64,000 nt of DNA from Phormidium tenue FACHB-1052 (GCF_014696675.1 NZ_JACJQN010000001.1:774530-838529), one strand, 5' to 3'. Numbered from the stretch's first letter, positions 18,896 to 28,201 are shown. Numbers and translations: made by a program. The notes: generated by a model not told the origin, from the sequence alone.

Positions 18896-20380
18896 ATGGG
18901 CTTATTAGAGAAAGCCGATTGGGAGACACACCGAGCTATGTTGCAGCAGGAAAACGCCTCAAAACAACTACTGCATCCGTTGGGAAAGCCAGGGGGGCGA
19001 TGGCGTTATGTGCCCTGGGTAACGTTGGGTAGTTTACTGCTGCTTTGCCCTGCTGCTTTAGCGCAGGGCGTCAGCACGACTGACCTTCAAGTTGCCTTAG
19101 ACACGGTGTGGGTACTGGTAGCCGGGTTTCTGGTGTTCTTTATGAATGCTGGCTTCTGCATGCTTGAAACCGGCTTTTGCCGCAGCAAAAACGCCGTCAA
19201 CCTGCTGGCCAAAAACCTGATTGTGTTTGGCCTCTCGACCCTGGCATTTTGGGTAGTGGGCTTTGGCCTCATGTTTGGCGACGGCAACCCTCTGTTTGGC
19301 TTCTCAGGATTTTTGCTGCAAGGGGCCGACAACAGCCCCGCCATTGGCGATGCCTACCGAGGCACCTATAGTGCGTTGAACTGGGCTGGGGTGCCGCTAA
19401 ACGCCAAGTTTTTCTTTCAGCTAGCCTTTGCTGGGACGGCTGCAACCATTGTGTCTGGGGCCGTAGCCGAGCGAATTAAATTTTTGGCGTTCTTCATCTT
19501 TAGCCTGCTGCTGGTGGGCATCTCTTACCCCATCACAGGCCACTGGATCTGGGGCGGCGGCATGCTGTTTGACCTGGGCTTCCGCGACTTTGCCGGTTCT
19601 ACGGTGGTGCATTCTGTGGGCGGCTGGGCGGCCCTGGTTGGGGCGATTTTGCTGGGGCCACGGCGGGGGCGGTTTCAGGCTCGCCCGGTGGCGATGCCAG
19701 GGCACAACCTGAGCATTTCGGCGCTGGGCTGCCTAATTTTGTGGCTGGGCTGGTTTGGGTTCAACCCCGGCTCAGTCATGGCCGCTGACCCCTTTGCCAT
19801 TAGCCATATTGTGGTTACCACCAATATTGCCGCTGCGCTCGGCGGGTTGGCCGCTACGGTGACATCTTGGATTTATCTGAGCAAGCCTGACCTATCAATG
19901 ATTATCAATGGCGTGCTGGCGGGGCTGGTCTCTGTGACGGCTTCCTGCGCCTACATTAATCTGGGCAGTGCGGCGCTGATCGGCTTGGTCGGCGGGGTCA
20001 TTGTGGTTTTCTCGGTCACGCTGCTCGACGCGCTCAAAATTGATGACCCAGTAGGGGCGGTTTCGGTACACCTGGTGTGTGGCACTTGGGGCACTGTAGC
20101 CCTGGGGCTGTTTAGCGCTACGCCAGGTGTGTATTCCTGGTACGACGAAGCCTCTGGGCCCCTGGCTGGACTGCTGATGGGGGGCGGCATTCAGCAGCTA
20201 CTCATTCAGATCTTGGGCATTGCAGCGGTGGGGGCATTTACCGTGTCCTTTAGCCTGGTGGGTTGGTTGACGCTGCGGGCTACTGTAGGCATTCGCGTAT
20301 CTGAAGCTGAAGAAATTCAGGGCCTTGATCTGGGCGAGCACGCGATGGAAGCCTACCCAGAGTTTCAGGTGGGGCCATAG
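18896..20380 (+). CDS. amt: Ammonium transporter (Amt family)
   Basis: 494-residue Amt with eleven predicted membrane helices. An N-terminal extension of about 40 residues precedes a signal-like helix ([17 protein letters not shown]), then the Amt core: [14 protein letters not shown], the AERIKF segment, [12 protein letters not shown] and [14 protein letters not shown], containing the pore histidine regions. It carries NH4+/NH3 inward. It is one of two amt genes in this window (the other at 56419, reverse strand). The two differ in loop lengths, consistent with distinct paralogues. The 145-bp upstream region is intergenic; no NtcA box was found by eye. Confidence 0.94.
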   Translation: MGLLEKADWETHRAMLQQENASKQLLHPLGKPGGRWRYVPWVTLGSLLLLCPAALAQGVSTTDLQVALDTVWVLVAGFLVFFMNAGFCMLETGFCRSKNAVNLLAKNLIVFGLSTLAFWVVGFGLMFGDGNPLFGFSGFLLQGADNSPAIGDAYRGTYSALNWAGVPLNAKFFFQLAFAGTAATIVSGAVAERIKFLAFFIFSLLLVGISYPITGHWIWGGGMLFDLGFRDFAGSTVVHSVGGWAALVGAILLGPRRGRFQARPVAMPGHNLSISALGCLILWLGWFGFNPGSVMAADPFAISHIVVTTNIAAALGGLAATVTSWIYLSKPDLSMIINGVLAGLVSVTASCAYINLGSAALIGLVGGVIVVFSVTLLDALKIDDPVGAVSVHLVCGTWGTVALGLFSATPGVYSWYDEASGPLAGLLMGGGIQQLLIQILGIAAVGAFTVSFSLVGWLTLRATVGIRVSEAEEIQGLDLGEHAMEAYPEFQVGP

Positions 20381-20413
20381 AGGTGAGGGGATGGGTGGGT
20401 ATGGAAAACTCCC

Positions 20414-21118
20414 TTAGACAAAATGGTAGGGGGGAAGCGGTTCACTGAGAGTGATTTGCCAGTGGGTGGTCTGCGATCGCAACTCTTCCACCCGCTGCTC
20501 CAGACCCTCAGCGGCAGCGCGATCGATCAGCAGGTAGACCCGCGCCTCCCCGGCAGGGCTCTCGGCCTCGAGATAATTTTCGTAGGCAGCGTGAAGCTCA
20601 TTGAGCACCTGCTCAAGCTCCTGGTGTTGCTGCTCTTGAGCAGCGGTTTGATCTTGGAGGCGCTGTTTTTTTGCCAAAAAGTAGTCGCGCCCGGTCAACC
20701 CCTCAGCCAGGGGCGGTAGCTCAACGGGTTGGGCCACCAGCTTGAGCTGGTATTCAACCTGGTGGCCTAGGATGGCCAGTTTGGCGGCATAGTCGGCTCC
20801 CTGGCTGGCCAGGTGGGCCTTGAGATGCTCGATGGTGGCAATTTGCGTGCCAAACCGCAGGGGCAGCAGAGGCGTGTGCTGAAACAGCTCGCAGATGACG
20901 CGATCATGGCTGAGCACCGCATTGAGCAGTCGCGGTTCGTCGGTTTGCAGAGCCTGGAGATCGACACCAGTTTCAACTAGGGCAGCAACGTTGTCTACGG
21001 CAATTAGCTGGGTGGGTGCAGCCAGCCCCAGGGGCAGGGGCAGAGGTTGCAGAGGGCGAGGGCAAATACTGTAGAGGTAGATGGGCTCTTGGATCAGCCC
21101 TGGGGTCAGTGGAGACAC
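20414..21118 (-). CDS. GvpL/GvpF family gas vesicle protein (isolated)
   Basis: 234 residues from GTG 21118. Family landmarks are the N-terminal YLYSICPRP strand, LPLRFGT at 85-91, the EYQLKLVAQP block, GRDYFLAKK followed by a long Gln/Glu-rich helix, and the C-terminal SEPLPPYHFV. GvpF/L are minor gas-vesicle proteins that bind GvpA during assembly. No other gvp gene (gvpA, C, N, J, K) occurs in the window, so this copy is an orphan. It may belong to the solo cyanobacterial branch of unknown role. Confidence 0.82.
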   Translation of the reverse strand: MSPLTPGLIQEPIYLYSICPRPLQPLPLPLGLAAPTQLIAVDNVAALVETGVDLQALQTDEPRLLNAVLSHDRVICELFQHTPLLPLRFGTQIATIEHLKAHLASQGADYAAKLAILGHQVEYQLKLVAQPVELPPLAEGLTGRDYFLAKKQRLQDQTAAQEQQHQELEQVLNELHAAYENYLEAESPAGEARVYLLIDRAAAEGLEQRVEELRSQTTHWQITLSEPLPPYHFV

Positions 21119-21268
21119 GATATCTAATGCCTTTGGGATGCGCCACAGTTCGTTCTCACTCTAGGCGATTTGCTCTTTGGCAAGGGGTGAGATGTCATAA
21201 AGCGGCCAAAAAATTCACGGCCTTTGCCATCATTGGAACGGCGGCCAAATTATCTTGAACAGCTACCG

Positions 21269-22915
21269 CTATAGCGTGGTTTGCAGGGTGAAGCACCAGT
21301 CGAGGGTGAGCTGCCCTGCCTGGCAACCGACTTCGGCATCGAGCCGGTGCAGGTGAATGGAGGTGCCCTGGCGCAGAGCTGCGATCGCAGGCGTATGCAA
21401 GCTCAGATCGCCATCCACCAGCGTGGTTAGATCGGCCACGGTGAGCGGCGGCCCCCAGGGGTCATCGGCCACATCGACGGCGGCCTCGGCGGGTAGTGCC
21501 TGGGGTGTGGTGGGCAAGAGCCGTCCCCGGCCTAAGTCGACAATCCAGCTGCGATTGGAGGTAGTGAGCTGCATCAGCGGGCGCAGGTAGAGGCTGCCCT
21601 GCTGCCAGCTTAGCCCTGGCGGCAACACCTGAGCCGATACGCCCCCCATTAGCTGCATCACCCGTTCTGAGCTTTGGGCCAGGTGCCAGCGCAGTCGAGG
21701 CCACAGATCTGCTACCAACACCGGCTCATGGACAAAGGTGTGCTTAAAGAGGCCGCTAGCACCCTGCACCAGATCGGTGGCGGCGTAGGTGACACGATTA
21801 CAAAGATCTTCCCGTTGGCGAAGCCGCTCCGAAGGAGTATCGCCCGCCTGGCCCAGCAGCATTTGAGGTAGATGCTGCGCCACTACCTGCTCGGCGTAAG
21901 CACTCAGAAAAGTTTGAATCCAGCGTTCATTGGTGAAGGTGAGCCAGTCGCCCAGCACGCCAGCCGTAGCATCGTCTGGGCCATCGACCAGAGTGCTGGC
22001 AAAGTCATCTAGGGTAAAGCCCGACGCCGTTGTCCCAGCGCGTTGCTCACCCCCCGGCGGCAGATACAGCGCATCGGGCATCGCCTCGCTATGGCTACTG
22101 TAGGACTGAGATGGCGCCTGGGTCTCCATTTCAGCCAGGTGCAGGCGGAGGTGCAAACTGCCGTTCTGCCAAAGTTGAAAGGGGCGGAGCGCCTCAACCT
22201 CGCAGCCGCCAGCGAGTAGAGCACCCAAGCCAGGCTGGGTGTAGCCCACTTGCCTAGCTACCTGAGTCAACAGGTCACCGCAGGGCAAGGGCTGGCTGTC
22301 GAGGTCATTCTCTAATAGTCGAATTTCGATATCTTCGGCCAGATATAGCACCGGCGCTGGGTCTGTTTGCGTGACCAGATCCAGGGCATAGCCGGTCTCT
22401 TCTAGGGTGAGGGTGAGCACCGGCACCAGGCGCACAATGCAAATGCCCCCCTGGTTTTGGGGGTTAAAGATGCGGGCTTGCACACCCTCGATCAGGCGCA
22501 TCACTTCGTAGCCGCTGCTGGCGAGCAGCCACAGCAGGTGGGGCACCAACTGGGGCACCGGAACCAGGGTGCTGGTGACGGACGGCACCGATGCGGCTGA
22601 CGCAGTTAGGTGATCCAGCAGTTCCCCCGTTTCTTCGCTCAGATAGGGGGCCAGGCTGTCGGGGGTTTGAGGCAGGTCGGCGGGCCAGCCGCCCAGGGGC
22701 GATCGCAGCCTCATGCTCTGGGCCACTAGCTGCTTCATTGCCGCCGCGATCGCTGGCTCACGACCCAGGGTGGGGCGCTCAATGGCCAAGGGCACCATGC
22801 GACACACCGTATTGCCCAGGGTTGCGGCTGTGGAACCCGGCAGCAAGGCCGGATCGGCCTGCAACCAGGGGGTCAGCGATCGCACAGCGGAAGAAACCAT
22901 AGCAACAGCCCGCAT
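21269..22915 (-). CDS. Cyanobacterial protein of unknown function with internally similar halves
   Basis: 548 residues from ATG 22915 (ATG 22900 also possible). Not recognised. Two regions look related: LLWLLASSGYEVMRLIEGVQARIFNPQ... near 130-200 and LRWHLAQSSERVMQLMGGVSAQVLPP... near 420-490. Each is a helix followed by beta-rich sequence. The C-terminus (HRLDAEVGCQAGQLTLDWCF) is again beta-rich. There is no signal peptide, membrane segment or catalytic motif. It is upstream of, and co-directional with, the GvpL/F gene, separated by 150 bp. Confidence 0.65.
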   Translation of the reverse strand: MRAVAMVSSAVRSLTPWLQADPALLPGSTAATLGNTVCRMVPLAIERPTLGREPAIAAAMKQLVAQSMRLRSPLGGWPADLPQTPDSLAPYLSEETGELLDHLTASAASVPSVTSTLVPVPQLVPHLLWLLASSGYEVMRLIEGVQARIFNPQNQGGICIVRLVPVLTLTLEETGYALDLVTQTDPAPVLYLAEDIEIRLLENDLDSQPLPCGDLLTQVARQVGYTQPGLGALLAGGCEVEALRPFQLWQNGSLHLRLHLAEMETQAPSQSYSSHSEAMPDALYLPPGGEQRAGTTASGFTLDDFASTLVDGPDDATAGVLGDWLTFTNERWIQTFLSAYAEQVVAQHLPQMLLGQAGDTPSERLRQREDLCNRVTYAATDLVQGASGLFKHTFVHEPVLVADLWPRLRWHLAQSSERVMQLMGGVSAQVLPPGLSWQQGSLYLRPLMQLTTSNRSWIVDLGRGRLLPTTPQALPAEAAVDVADDPWGPPLTVADLTTLVDGDLSLHTPAIAALRQGTSIHLHRLDAEVGCQAGQLTLDWCFTLQTTL

Positions 22916-22986
22916 AAGGGGGTGAGGGATCTCCCTAGAGAGTGCCTAGTTTTGCGGCAAAATCCACAGGGTGTTGCAAATCTATG

Positions 22987-23016
22987 GGTAGGAGCACAGC
23001 ATGCTGTGCCCTTACC
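22987..23016. repeat. Near-perfect palindrome at the leuD stop
   Basis: 30 bp centred on GCACAGCATGCTGTGC with outer arms GGTAGG and CTTACC. It supplies the leuD stop codon (TAA, reverse strand). Palindromes of this GCACAGCATGCTGTGC type look like a dispersed cyanobacterial repeat and could also act as a bidirectional transcript end. Confidence 0.55.
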
Positions 23017-23599
23017 AAGCCACGTAGGGCAGCGTTGCCGCCGTGGCGCGAATCGCCTCGGCGTTGGCGACGAGCTGACCGCAAGCATCCCAAGTGCCCG
23101 CCAAAAAGGCCTGACGCACTCCTTCGGGCATCGCCACAGCTCCCGTCTCGGCCCCAAAGGTCACGGTTTGAGTCACCAAATCGAGCGTTACCGCAGCTGT
23201 TGGATCGGCCTCTAGCGCGGCCTGCACCTGGCTCACCACCTCAAAGGTCGCCGTCAGACAGGGAATGCCGATCGCAACGCAATTGCCAAAGAAAATTTCC
23301 GCAAAGCTCTCGCCCAGCACAGCTTTTATGCCCCAGCGGGCGATCGCCTGGGGAGCGTGCTCCCGCGATGAACCGCAGCCAAAATTGCGGTTGACCACCA
23401 AAATTGTGGCCCCCTGGTACTGGGGCTGGTCGAAGGGATGACGACCCTCCAAAGCGGCGCGATCGTCGGCAAACACCTGCTCGCCCAGCCCGTCAAAGGT
23501 CACGCACTTGAGAAACCGAGCCGGAATGATGCGATCGGTGTCGATGTCGTTGCCCACGAGGGGAATGCCGGTGCCGGTAATCTGTTCTATCTGCGTCAC
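23012..23599 (-). CDS. leuD: 3-isopropylmalate dehydratase small subunit
   Basis: 195-residue LeuD, the swivelling subunit that pairs with LeuC (Fe-S) in isopropylmalate isomerisation during leucine synthesis. The N-terminus has [14 protein letters not shown] at about 17-30. [16 protein letters not shown] is the signature aconitase-swivel block, and [14 protein letters not shown] follows. The length is typical. leuC is not adjacent on the leuD side within the window. The stop lies in a palindromic repeat. The 700 bp upstream is non-coding. Confidence 0.96.
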   Translation of the reverse strand: MTQIEQITGTGIPLVGNDIDTDRIIPARFLKCVTFDGLGEQVFADDRAALEGRHPFDQPQYQGATILVVNRNFGCGSSREHAPQAIARWGIKAVLGESFAEIFFGNCVAIGIPCLTATFEVVSQVQAALEADPTAAVTLDLVTQTVTFGAETGAVAMPEGVRQAFLAGTWDACGQLVANAEAIRATAATLPYVAW

Positions 23600-24312
23600 T
23601 GCGATCGCTCCTTACCCTTTCGCCTCTAGCTTAAATCAGCCGACTACCTCCCTAGAGGCAACCGCCTACTAATAGTAGCGTCTGGGTGCCCCCACCACAG
23701 CCCCAACATCCCAGCCCAAAAGCACTTTTGCCACCTGAGAGCAGGGTCGAAAACGCTGACTTTTCAACAGAATGATAGTAGCTGTTAATCTAATCATAAA
23801 CTTTAGTATCATCCCTAGCCATCCACAAAGCAGGGGAGTATCTTAATAGATAAGGAAGTGAATCGATTGATACAAAAAACGGTTTCTTCCCCGACAGATC
23901 GAATAGTTCAGTCCTGTAAATAGGAGGTACGTTATCGATTTAACGTCTGAATCTATCTCGTCAAATACCAGCAGCACTTTACTCGGTTGTTGATATTTCC
24001 TCTCTGTAACTGATGAGAGCTCTGTTAAGAAATGCCCAGAAACGCTATAAACCCCACGCGATGGTTTCTTTACGACGGCATTTAAACATCTCTATTTAAT
24101 CGGAACTTCTTGAGGAAAACTCTCAAGGTAATCAGTCAAAGTGCTGCTGTCTCCGAATTGCTTAAACGACATCCTGTCTGGAGGAGAATTATCCAGCCCA
24201 TTGTGTCTAGTTACAGGCTATAAGGTTTAAGTTTAGAAGCCCCCGACAGATTATCTGCCGGGGGCTTCGCATTAGTTAGAAACTTGCTTAAGTGAAGGGA
24301 TTAAACCCAACC
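23600..24312. other. 713-bp AT-rich intergenic region with micro-ORFs and a hairpin
   Basis: No normal gene. The composition is clearly more AT-rich than the surroundings from about 23760 to 24240. Two very short plus-strand frames can be written: a GTG frame near 23861 (MNRLIQKTVSSPTDRIVQSC) and a 28-codon ATG frame near 24012 (MRALLRNAQKRYKPHAMVSL...). Neither has a clear ribosome-binding site. AGGAGG at about 23921 is followed by no proper start. A strong hairpin closes the region at 24236-24267. It may hold an unannotated RNA or a decayed gene. Confidence 0.4.
24236..24267. terminator. Strong hairpin, possible terminator
   Basis: Fifteen-base arms (24236-24250 and 24253-24267) with one mismatch and a GC-rich core. 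No proper T tract follows on the plus strand; on the minus strand it is 45 bp past the stop of the small membrane protein gene. It could end either that gene or a plus-strand RNA from the gap. Confidence 0.5.
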
Positions 24313-24543
24313 TTATCCCTCAACCCGCATACTCTGAGGCCCATGAATGAGTTCCGACAGTTCAGGCATGATTAGATCGGCTTGGGCCGTAGGCATTGAC
24401 CCCATCGCCGATATAGGCTCTTCAATCGGGGCAGGAGCCATCATATCGCTGGGCAAAAAGATGCGGGCACTGACCGCCAGCATCGCGACCGCAAAAATTA
24501 GCACAATCAGCAAGGGCGCAATGTAGGACCGGAAAAACGACAT
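24313..24543 (-). CDS. Small single-pass membrane protein
   Basis: 76 residues, MSFFRSYIAPLLIVLIFAVA. One N-terminal membrane helix (about 8-30) is followed by a short acidic and Met/Pro-rich tail (EEPISAMGSM, then LIMPELSELIHGPQS). The composition and the crisp helix look like a genuine conserved cyanobacterial small protein. I do not know its function. It is followed by a strong hairpin. Confidence 0.65.
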   Translation of the reverse strand: MSFFRSYIAPLLIVLIFAVAMLAVSARIFLPSDMMAPAPIEEPISAMGSMPTAQADLIMPELSELIHGPQSMRVEG

Positions 24544-24897
24544 AGGGCGATCGCATGTGAAGGGATGTAACTCATGCTCTCATCTTACACGGAAGCCGGG
24601 GCAGAGGGGATCAGGAAGAAGGAGGAGATGAAGATAACAGGGGAGATGAGAAGAAGGAATGCAACCGTCAGTGAGCTCAACCATTGAGGGTCACAACGGC
24701 TCGCAAGGTACGGCAGAGCGATGGGATAACAGCGGGTACTTACAATTCTAGAAAAAACTCTTTAACCCGTCTCTCAACCTAAATAAGCTGACCTATCATT
24801 AGCGCCAGGGGCGTGGGTGGGTATGCTGACAAAACAGTCTGCTTAGGGGCAGCACCAGCCTACTAAATCTGCAAACACCGTCGGTGGAGGGGAAGCC
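24544..24897. other. 354-bp intergenic region with purine-rich tract
   Basis: Between divergent genes. It contains a G/A-rich run at about 24603-24660 built of GGAGATGA/AGAAGGA words, a low-complexity repeat also seen at 26390-26500. No gene or clear promoter was identified. Confidence 0.4.
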
Positions 24898-26385
24898 ATG
24901 AAACTGCGTTATGCCATTTTGCTATTGGGCTTGGGCCTGATGATTGGGGCCACCCCCGGAAGGGGCTACGCCCAAGCTCCCGCTGAGCCGGAGGTCATGG
25001 AACCCGAGGCGGCTGGCCCCGAGGAGATGGATCTCGAAGGCCTTGAGCCCACTCTAGCTGAGCCTGAAGCGCCCGAACCGGAAGCGGCTGAGCCCGGTCT
25101 GTCGGCTATTGGTGCCTACAACCAAGGGGTGGAACGCTACAACAGCGGTGACTATGACGCTGCCCTGGAATCTTTTGACTTGGCGATCGAAAAAGATTCT
25201 AATCTGGCCAACGCCTACCTCTACCGAGGCCTAATCTACTCTGAGCAGGGCGACTACGATCGCGCCTTGATTGACCTCAACCAGGCCCTCAGCCTTGAGC
25301 CTAGCAACACCAATGCCCTCTTTGCCCGAGGCAGCGTTTACTACCGCCAGGGTGAGTCTAGCCAAGCTCAGACCGATTTCAACGCCGCCCTTGAGCTCAA
25401 CCCAGACGCCGTCGGCGCTTACCTCTACCGCGGCCTGATCGACAGCGAACAGGGTCGCTACGATCTCGCCATCGAAGATTTTTCCACCGCCATTGAGCTG
25501 ACTCCCGACGATCCGACCGCCTACGTACTGCGGGGCTTTGCCCTAGAGCAAGTCAGCAACTACACTGCAGCTGTGGCTGACTTTAGCAAAGCCATTGAGC
25601 TAAATGGCGATCTGCCGCGAGCCTACATGGGGCGCGGGGTGTCGTACTATCACCTCGGATTGTTTGACACGGCCTTGAGCGACCTTAACGAGGCCGTCAA
25701 CCGCGACCCGGAGATGGCCCGGGCCTACCTCAACCGCAGCTACGTCTATTTCCGCCAGGGGCGGCCTTCTCGGGCATTAGAAGATTTAGATCGCGCCCTA
25801 GCGCTCAACCCCGAACTGACCGAAGCCTATATGAGCCGAGGCACCGTTCGCGCCAGCCAGGGCAACTTCGGCGGAGCCCAGCAAGACTTTGCCCAGGTGC
25901 TACAACTCAACCCCGACTCGGCGATGGCCTACAAACAAAAGGGCGATGCACTCCTGCAAGCGGGGGATGCAACCGCCGCGATCGCCGACTATACCGAAGC
26001 GCTGTTCCTTGACCCCGCCTACGCAGAGGCGTTTAAGGCTCGAGGCGACGCCCGCCTGTCTGCTGGGGATGTGTTTGGTGCGATCGACGACTACAGTCAG
26101 GCCCTCGCGGCGCAACCCAGCTACCTAGAGGCCTACTCGGCTCGCGGCTCGGCCTACCTACAGGTGAACCAACCCCAAGATGCCTATCAAGACCTTACCC
26201 AGGCCATTGCTAGCTCCTCTAACAGCACTGACCCCAGGCTGTTCTACAACCGGGGTGTAGTGCGCGCCCGTTTGGGCGATGATGCCGGTGCCCGCCGCGA
26301 CTTTGAGCAAGCCGCCCAGCTCTTTTTACAACAGGGCGAAGCCGCGGGCTATCGACAGACGCTGAATCAGATGAGCCAGTTGTAG
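24898..26385 (+). CDS. Secreted or periplasmic TPR protein
   Basis: 495 residues. The N-terminus MKLRYAILLLGLGLMIGATP is a signal peptide with likely cleavage after GYAQA (about 27). A Glu/Pro/Ala repeat linker (PEAAGPEEMDLEGLEP, to about 70) leads to about eleven 34-residue TPR units of the form AYLYRGLIYSEQGDYDRALIDLNQAL. These bind proteins rather than catalyse. The export signal suggests a role at the periplasmic face of the membrane or in the envelope. The gene appears monocistronic; the DUF3122 gene follows about 110 bp later on the same strand. Confidence 0.85.
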   Translation: MKLRYAILLLGLGLMIGATPGRGYAQAPAEPEVMEPEAAGPEEMDLEGLEPTLAEPEAPEPEAAEPGLSAIGAYNQGVERYNSGDYDAALESFDLAIEKDSNLANAYLYRGLIYSEQGDYDRALIDLNQALSLEPSNTNALFARGSVYYRQGESSQAQTDFNAALELNPDAVGAYLYRGLIDSEQGRYDLAIEDFSTAIELTPDDPTAYVLRGFALEQVSNYTAAVADFSKAIELNGDLPRAYMGRGVSYYHLGLFDTALSDLNEAVNRDPEMARAYLNRSYVYFRQGRPSRALEDLDRALALNPELTEAYMSRGTVRASQGNFGGAQQDFAQVLQLNPDSAMAYKQKGDALLQAGDATAAIADYTEALFLDPAYAEAFKARGDARLSAGDVFGAIDDYSQALAAQPSYLEAYSARGSAYLQVNQPQDAYQDLTQAIASSSNSTDPRLFYNRGVVRARLGDDAGARRDFEQAAQLFLQQGEAAGYRQTLNQMSQL

Positions 26386-26389
26386 AAGG

Positions 26390-26496
26390 TCAGGAGATGA
26401 GGAAGGTGAGGATGATGGGGAGATAATGGACACAACCACTGCAAACGTGGCTATCCTTCTCCATCGCCTCATCTCCCCTATCTCCCTCATCTCCCC
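26390..26496. repeat. Inverted purine/pyrimidine low-complexity repeat
   Basis: GAGATGAGGAAGGTGAGG-type sequence (26395-26426) is complemented by CTCATCTCCCCTATCTCCC-type sequence (26466-26496), giving a long imperfect hairpin directly before the DUF3122 ATG. Its purine strand resembles the tract at 24603-24660. Confidence 0.5.
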
Positions 26497-27030
26497 ATGC
26501 ATCACCTCTGGCGTGCCCTGCGGCTGACAATTCTGGCCCTCCTGCTGGGCTGTTTGCTGCTGCTGGCGCTGGCCGAGCCAGCTCTAGCCTCTATTCACAC
26601 CTACCACGAGCAGCCTGGGCAAACGACCTACCGTTCACGCCAGAGCCTGCGTGACCAGACCGATCTGGCTTGGCAGGCTACGGTGTTTAAGCGCTACACA
26701 GAGGGCATTTTTCAGGGTACCTTTCTGCGTTTAGTAGGCTTTCCGGGACAGGCGGCCACAGATCCTAACCGTGACCTGGCTATTGAAACCGGCACTAGCG
26801 CTCAATGGCAAGCGCCGCACCAGCTCGATCCTCAAACCCAAGCGCTGCCCGATGGGGTTGCCCAATATCAGATGGATGCCGTGCTAGCCAATCTTCAACG
26901 CCCGATTCCGTTGACGCTGCGGGTGCCGCTGCGGGGTGAAGGCACGGCTCGACTGGTTGCGGCTCCCTACGTGGTAGAAGAATGGTTGCAACTCTACGCC
27001 ATGGTTGAAGCTGCCAGTACGGCAGATTAG
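26497..27030 (+). CDS. DUF3122 family exported protein
   Basis: 177 residues. A hydrophobic signal (LTILALLLGCLLLLALAEPALAS) is followed by HTYHEQPGQTTYRSRQSLRD and WQATVFKRY, the diagnostic start of the cyanobacterial DUF3122 family, and later by LRLVGFPG. It is probably periplasmic or lumenal; function unknown. The ATG at 26497 lies directly after the pyrimidine arm of an inverted repeat, so its ribosome-binding site is atypical. Confidence 0.8.
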   Translation: MHHLWRALRLTILALLLGCLLLLALAEPALASIHTYHEQPGQTTYRSRQSLRDQTDLAWQATVFKRYTEGIFQGTFLRLVGFPGQAATDPNRDLAIETGTSAQWQAPHQLDPQTQALPDGVAQYQMDAVLANLQRPIPLTLRVPLRGEGTARLVAAPYVVEEWLQLYAMVEAASTAD

Positions 27031-27689
27031 ACAAAGGTAGAACGCTGTGGGATTGAACAGATTGGCGAGGGGGTTGAGCAAAACCACTGCGATCGCCAAG
27101 CCCATCAGCCAGCTATAGCCATCGCTCTTTTGATTAGAACAGGCGCAACAACGCTCCTTGAGGGCAGATGGCCCAGCGCTGGGATTTCATATTTAGGCTT
27201 TAAAAGTAAAAAGCCGGGTAAGGCGCTATCACTGAGGAGCGAACCTCCACAATGTCCTGTGGCCCTACCCGGTCTTAGCTTTGGAGCACACGCGAGTCTA
27301 CAGGATGTTTTGATAATCGGCTATAAACCAAGATCCGCCAATACATGAAAGTTCAGGATCTTGTTCAGGTGATAGGAAAACAAGGAGATTTTGGGTGAGA
27401 ACTGCACCAAAAATCGTTCTCTCTCAAAGTCTAACTATAAATTCATTGGTCATCCCTATAATCGGGAACTTTCTGGGCGCAGAGGCGTCGCCCCTGACTA
27501 CAAACATGGAGAGCCGTTCTGGTGGCTGATTTTGCCTTTGATTTAGCGTAAGAGAGCGGAGCGACCCTTGCTGGTCTATGTTGCGAAAGGCTAAGTAACG
27601 CAACGGTACGTACCAATCCCTAGCGGCATTGGGCTGGTCTGCCAATTCATCGCGTTAGGATAACCTTGCTAGTTTCGGACTATAGGTTC
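27031..27689. other. Non-coding region with a structured RNA candidate
   Basis: About 660 bp without a convincing gene. Short frames at 27130-27348 (plus) and 27424-27645 (minus) have no family resemblance that I can see. The notable content is a compact multi-helix segment at 27211-27280, described separately. Confidence 0.4.
27211..27280. ncRNA. Candidate structured RNA (three-helix fold)
   Basis: An outer helix CCGGGTA (27214-27220) pairs with TACCCGG (27266-27272). Inside are two hairpins: GAGG/CCTC at about 27234-27247 and CCACA/TGTGG at about 27247-27262. The arrangement is a closed three-way junction. The strand is not resolved and no known family is recognised. Only base-pairing seen by eye supports it. 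Confidence 0.35.
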
Positions 27690-28007
27690 ATGCTCGTCAT
27701 TGTTCTAATTTTCGTTGTCGGTCTTACCCCAGCCTTGGTGTCAGCTTACTTAAGCGTACGGGCTGACCGAAATGAAAAGTGCGGCAGTGACACGTCAGCT
27801 ATGCCGACGACCTTGGGCCAGAGCATGCTCAAGCTGCTCGATGGCAATAGCGACATGCACTATGTCGATGGCATGGGCTATATGATCGGCGACATCACCT
27901 GCGACTTAAATGCGCGATCGCCCTACCTGCGCTGCGCGATGAACCCCATGGGGCCCTGCGACGGGTGTAGCGCCTATGAGCCCAAGGTGTTCGATCGCCA
28001 GTTTTAG
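27690..28007 (+). CDS. DUF6464 family small membrane protein
   Basis: 105 residues from ATG 27690 (a TTG at 27666 would add eight). One N-terminal membrane helix (LVIVLIFVVGLTPALVSAYL) precedes a Cys-containing soluble part. ITCDLNARSPYLRCAMNPMGPCDGC is the block I associate with cyanobacterial DUF6464. The four conserved cysteines of this block could bind metal or form disulfides. Function unknown. A strong terminator follows. Confidence 0.75.
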   Translation: MLVIVLIFVVGLTPALVSAYLSVRADRNEKCGSDTSAMPTTLGQSMLKLLDGNSDMHYVDGMGYMIGDITCDLNARSPYLRCAMNPMGPCDGCSAYEPKVFDRQF

Positions 28008-28066
28008 GCGCAACCCATGGGAATTCCCAAAAATATTTCCCAGCTGTGAGTTGAGCAACGATTTCT

Positions 28067-28097
28067 GAGACACCTAGGGCATGTCCCTAGGTGTTTC
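28067..28097 (+). terminator. Terminator after the DUF6464 gene
   Basis: Stem GAGACACCTAGGG (28067-28079) with CCCTAGGTGTTTC (28085-28097), one G-T pair, short loop. The T content at the 3' arm is modest. Confidence 0.6.
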
Positions 28098-28175
28098 TGT
28101 TGCGGACAATTGGGGGTGGTCGGGCGATCGCACGTAGCACAAACGCCTACGCTACAATCCTTAAGATAATCCTCT

Positions 28176-28201
28176 AAACCCCGACCGGAATACCGGGGTT
28201 T
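28176..28201. promoter_or_regulatory. Hairpin in the peroxiredoxin leader
   Basis: AAACCCCG (28176-28183) pairs with CGGGGTTT (28194-28201) about 70 bp upstream of the 1-Cys peroxiredoxin ATG. There is no T tract. It could be an attenuator or simply the end of an upstream transcript. Confidence 0.4.

Noticed and set aside
27424..27645. 73-residue minus-strand ORF
   Set aside because: No ribosome-binding site, no recognisable family and coding-unlike composition; kept only as part of the non-coding region.
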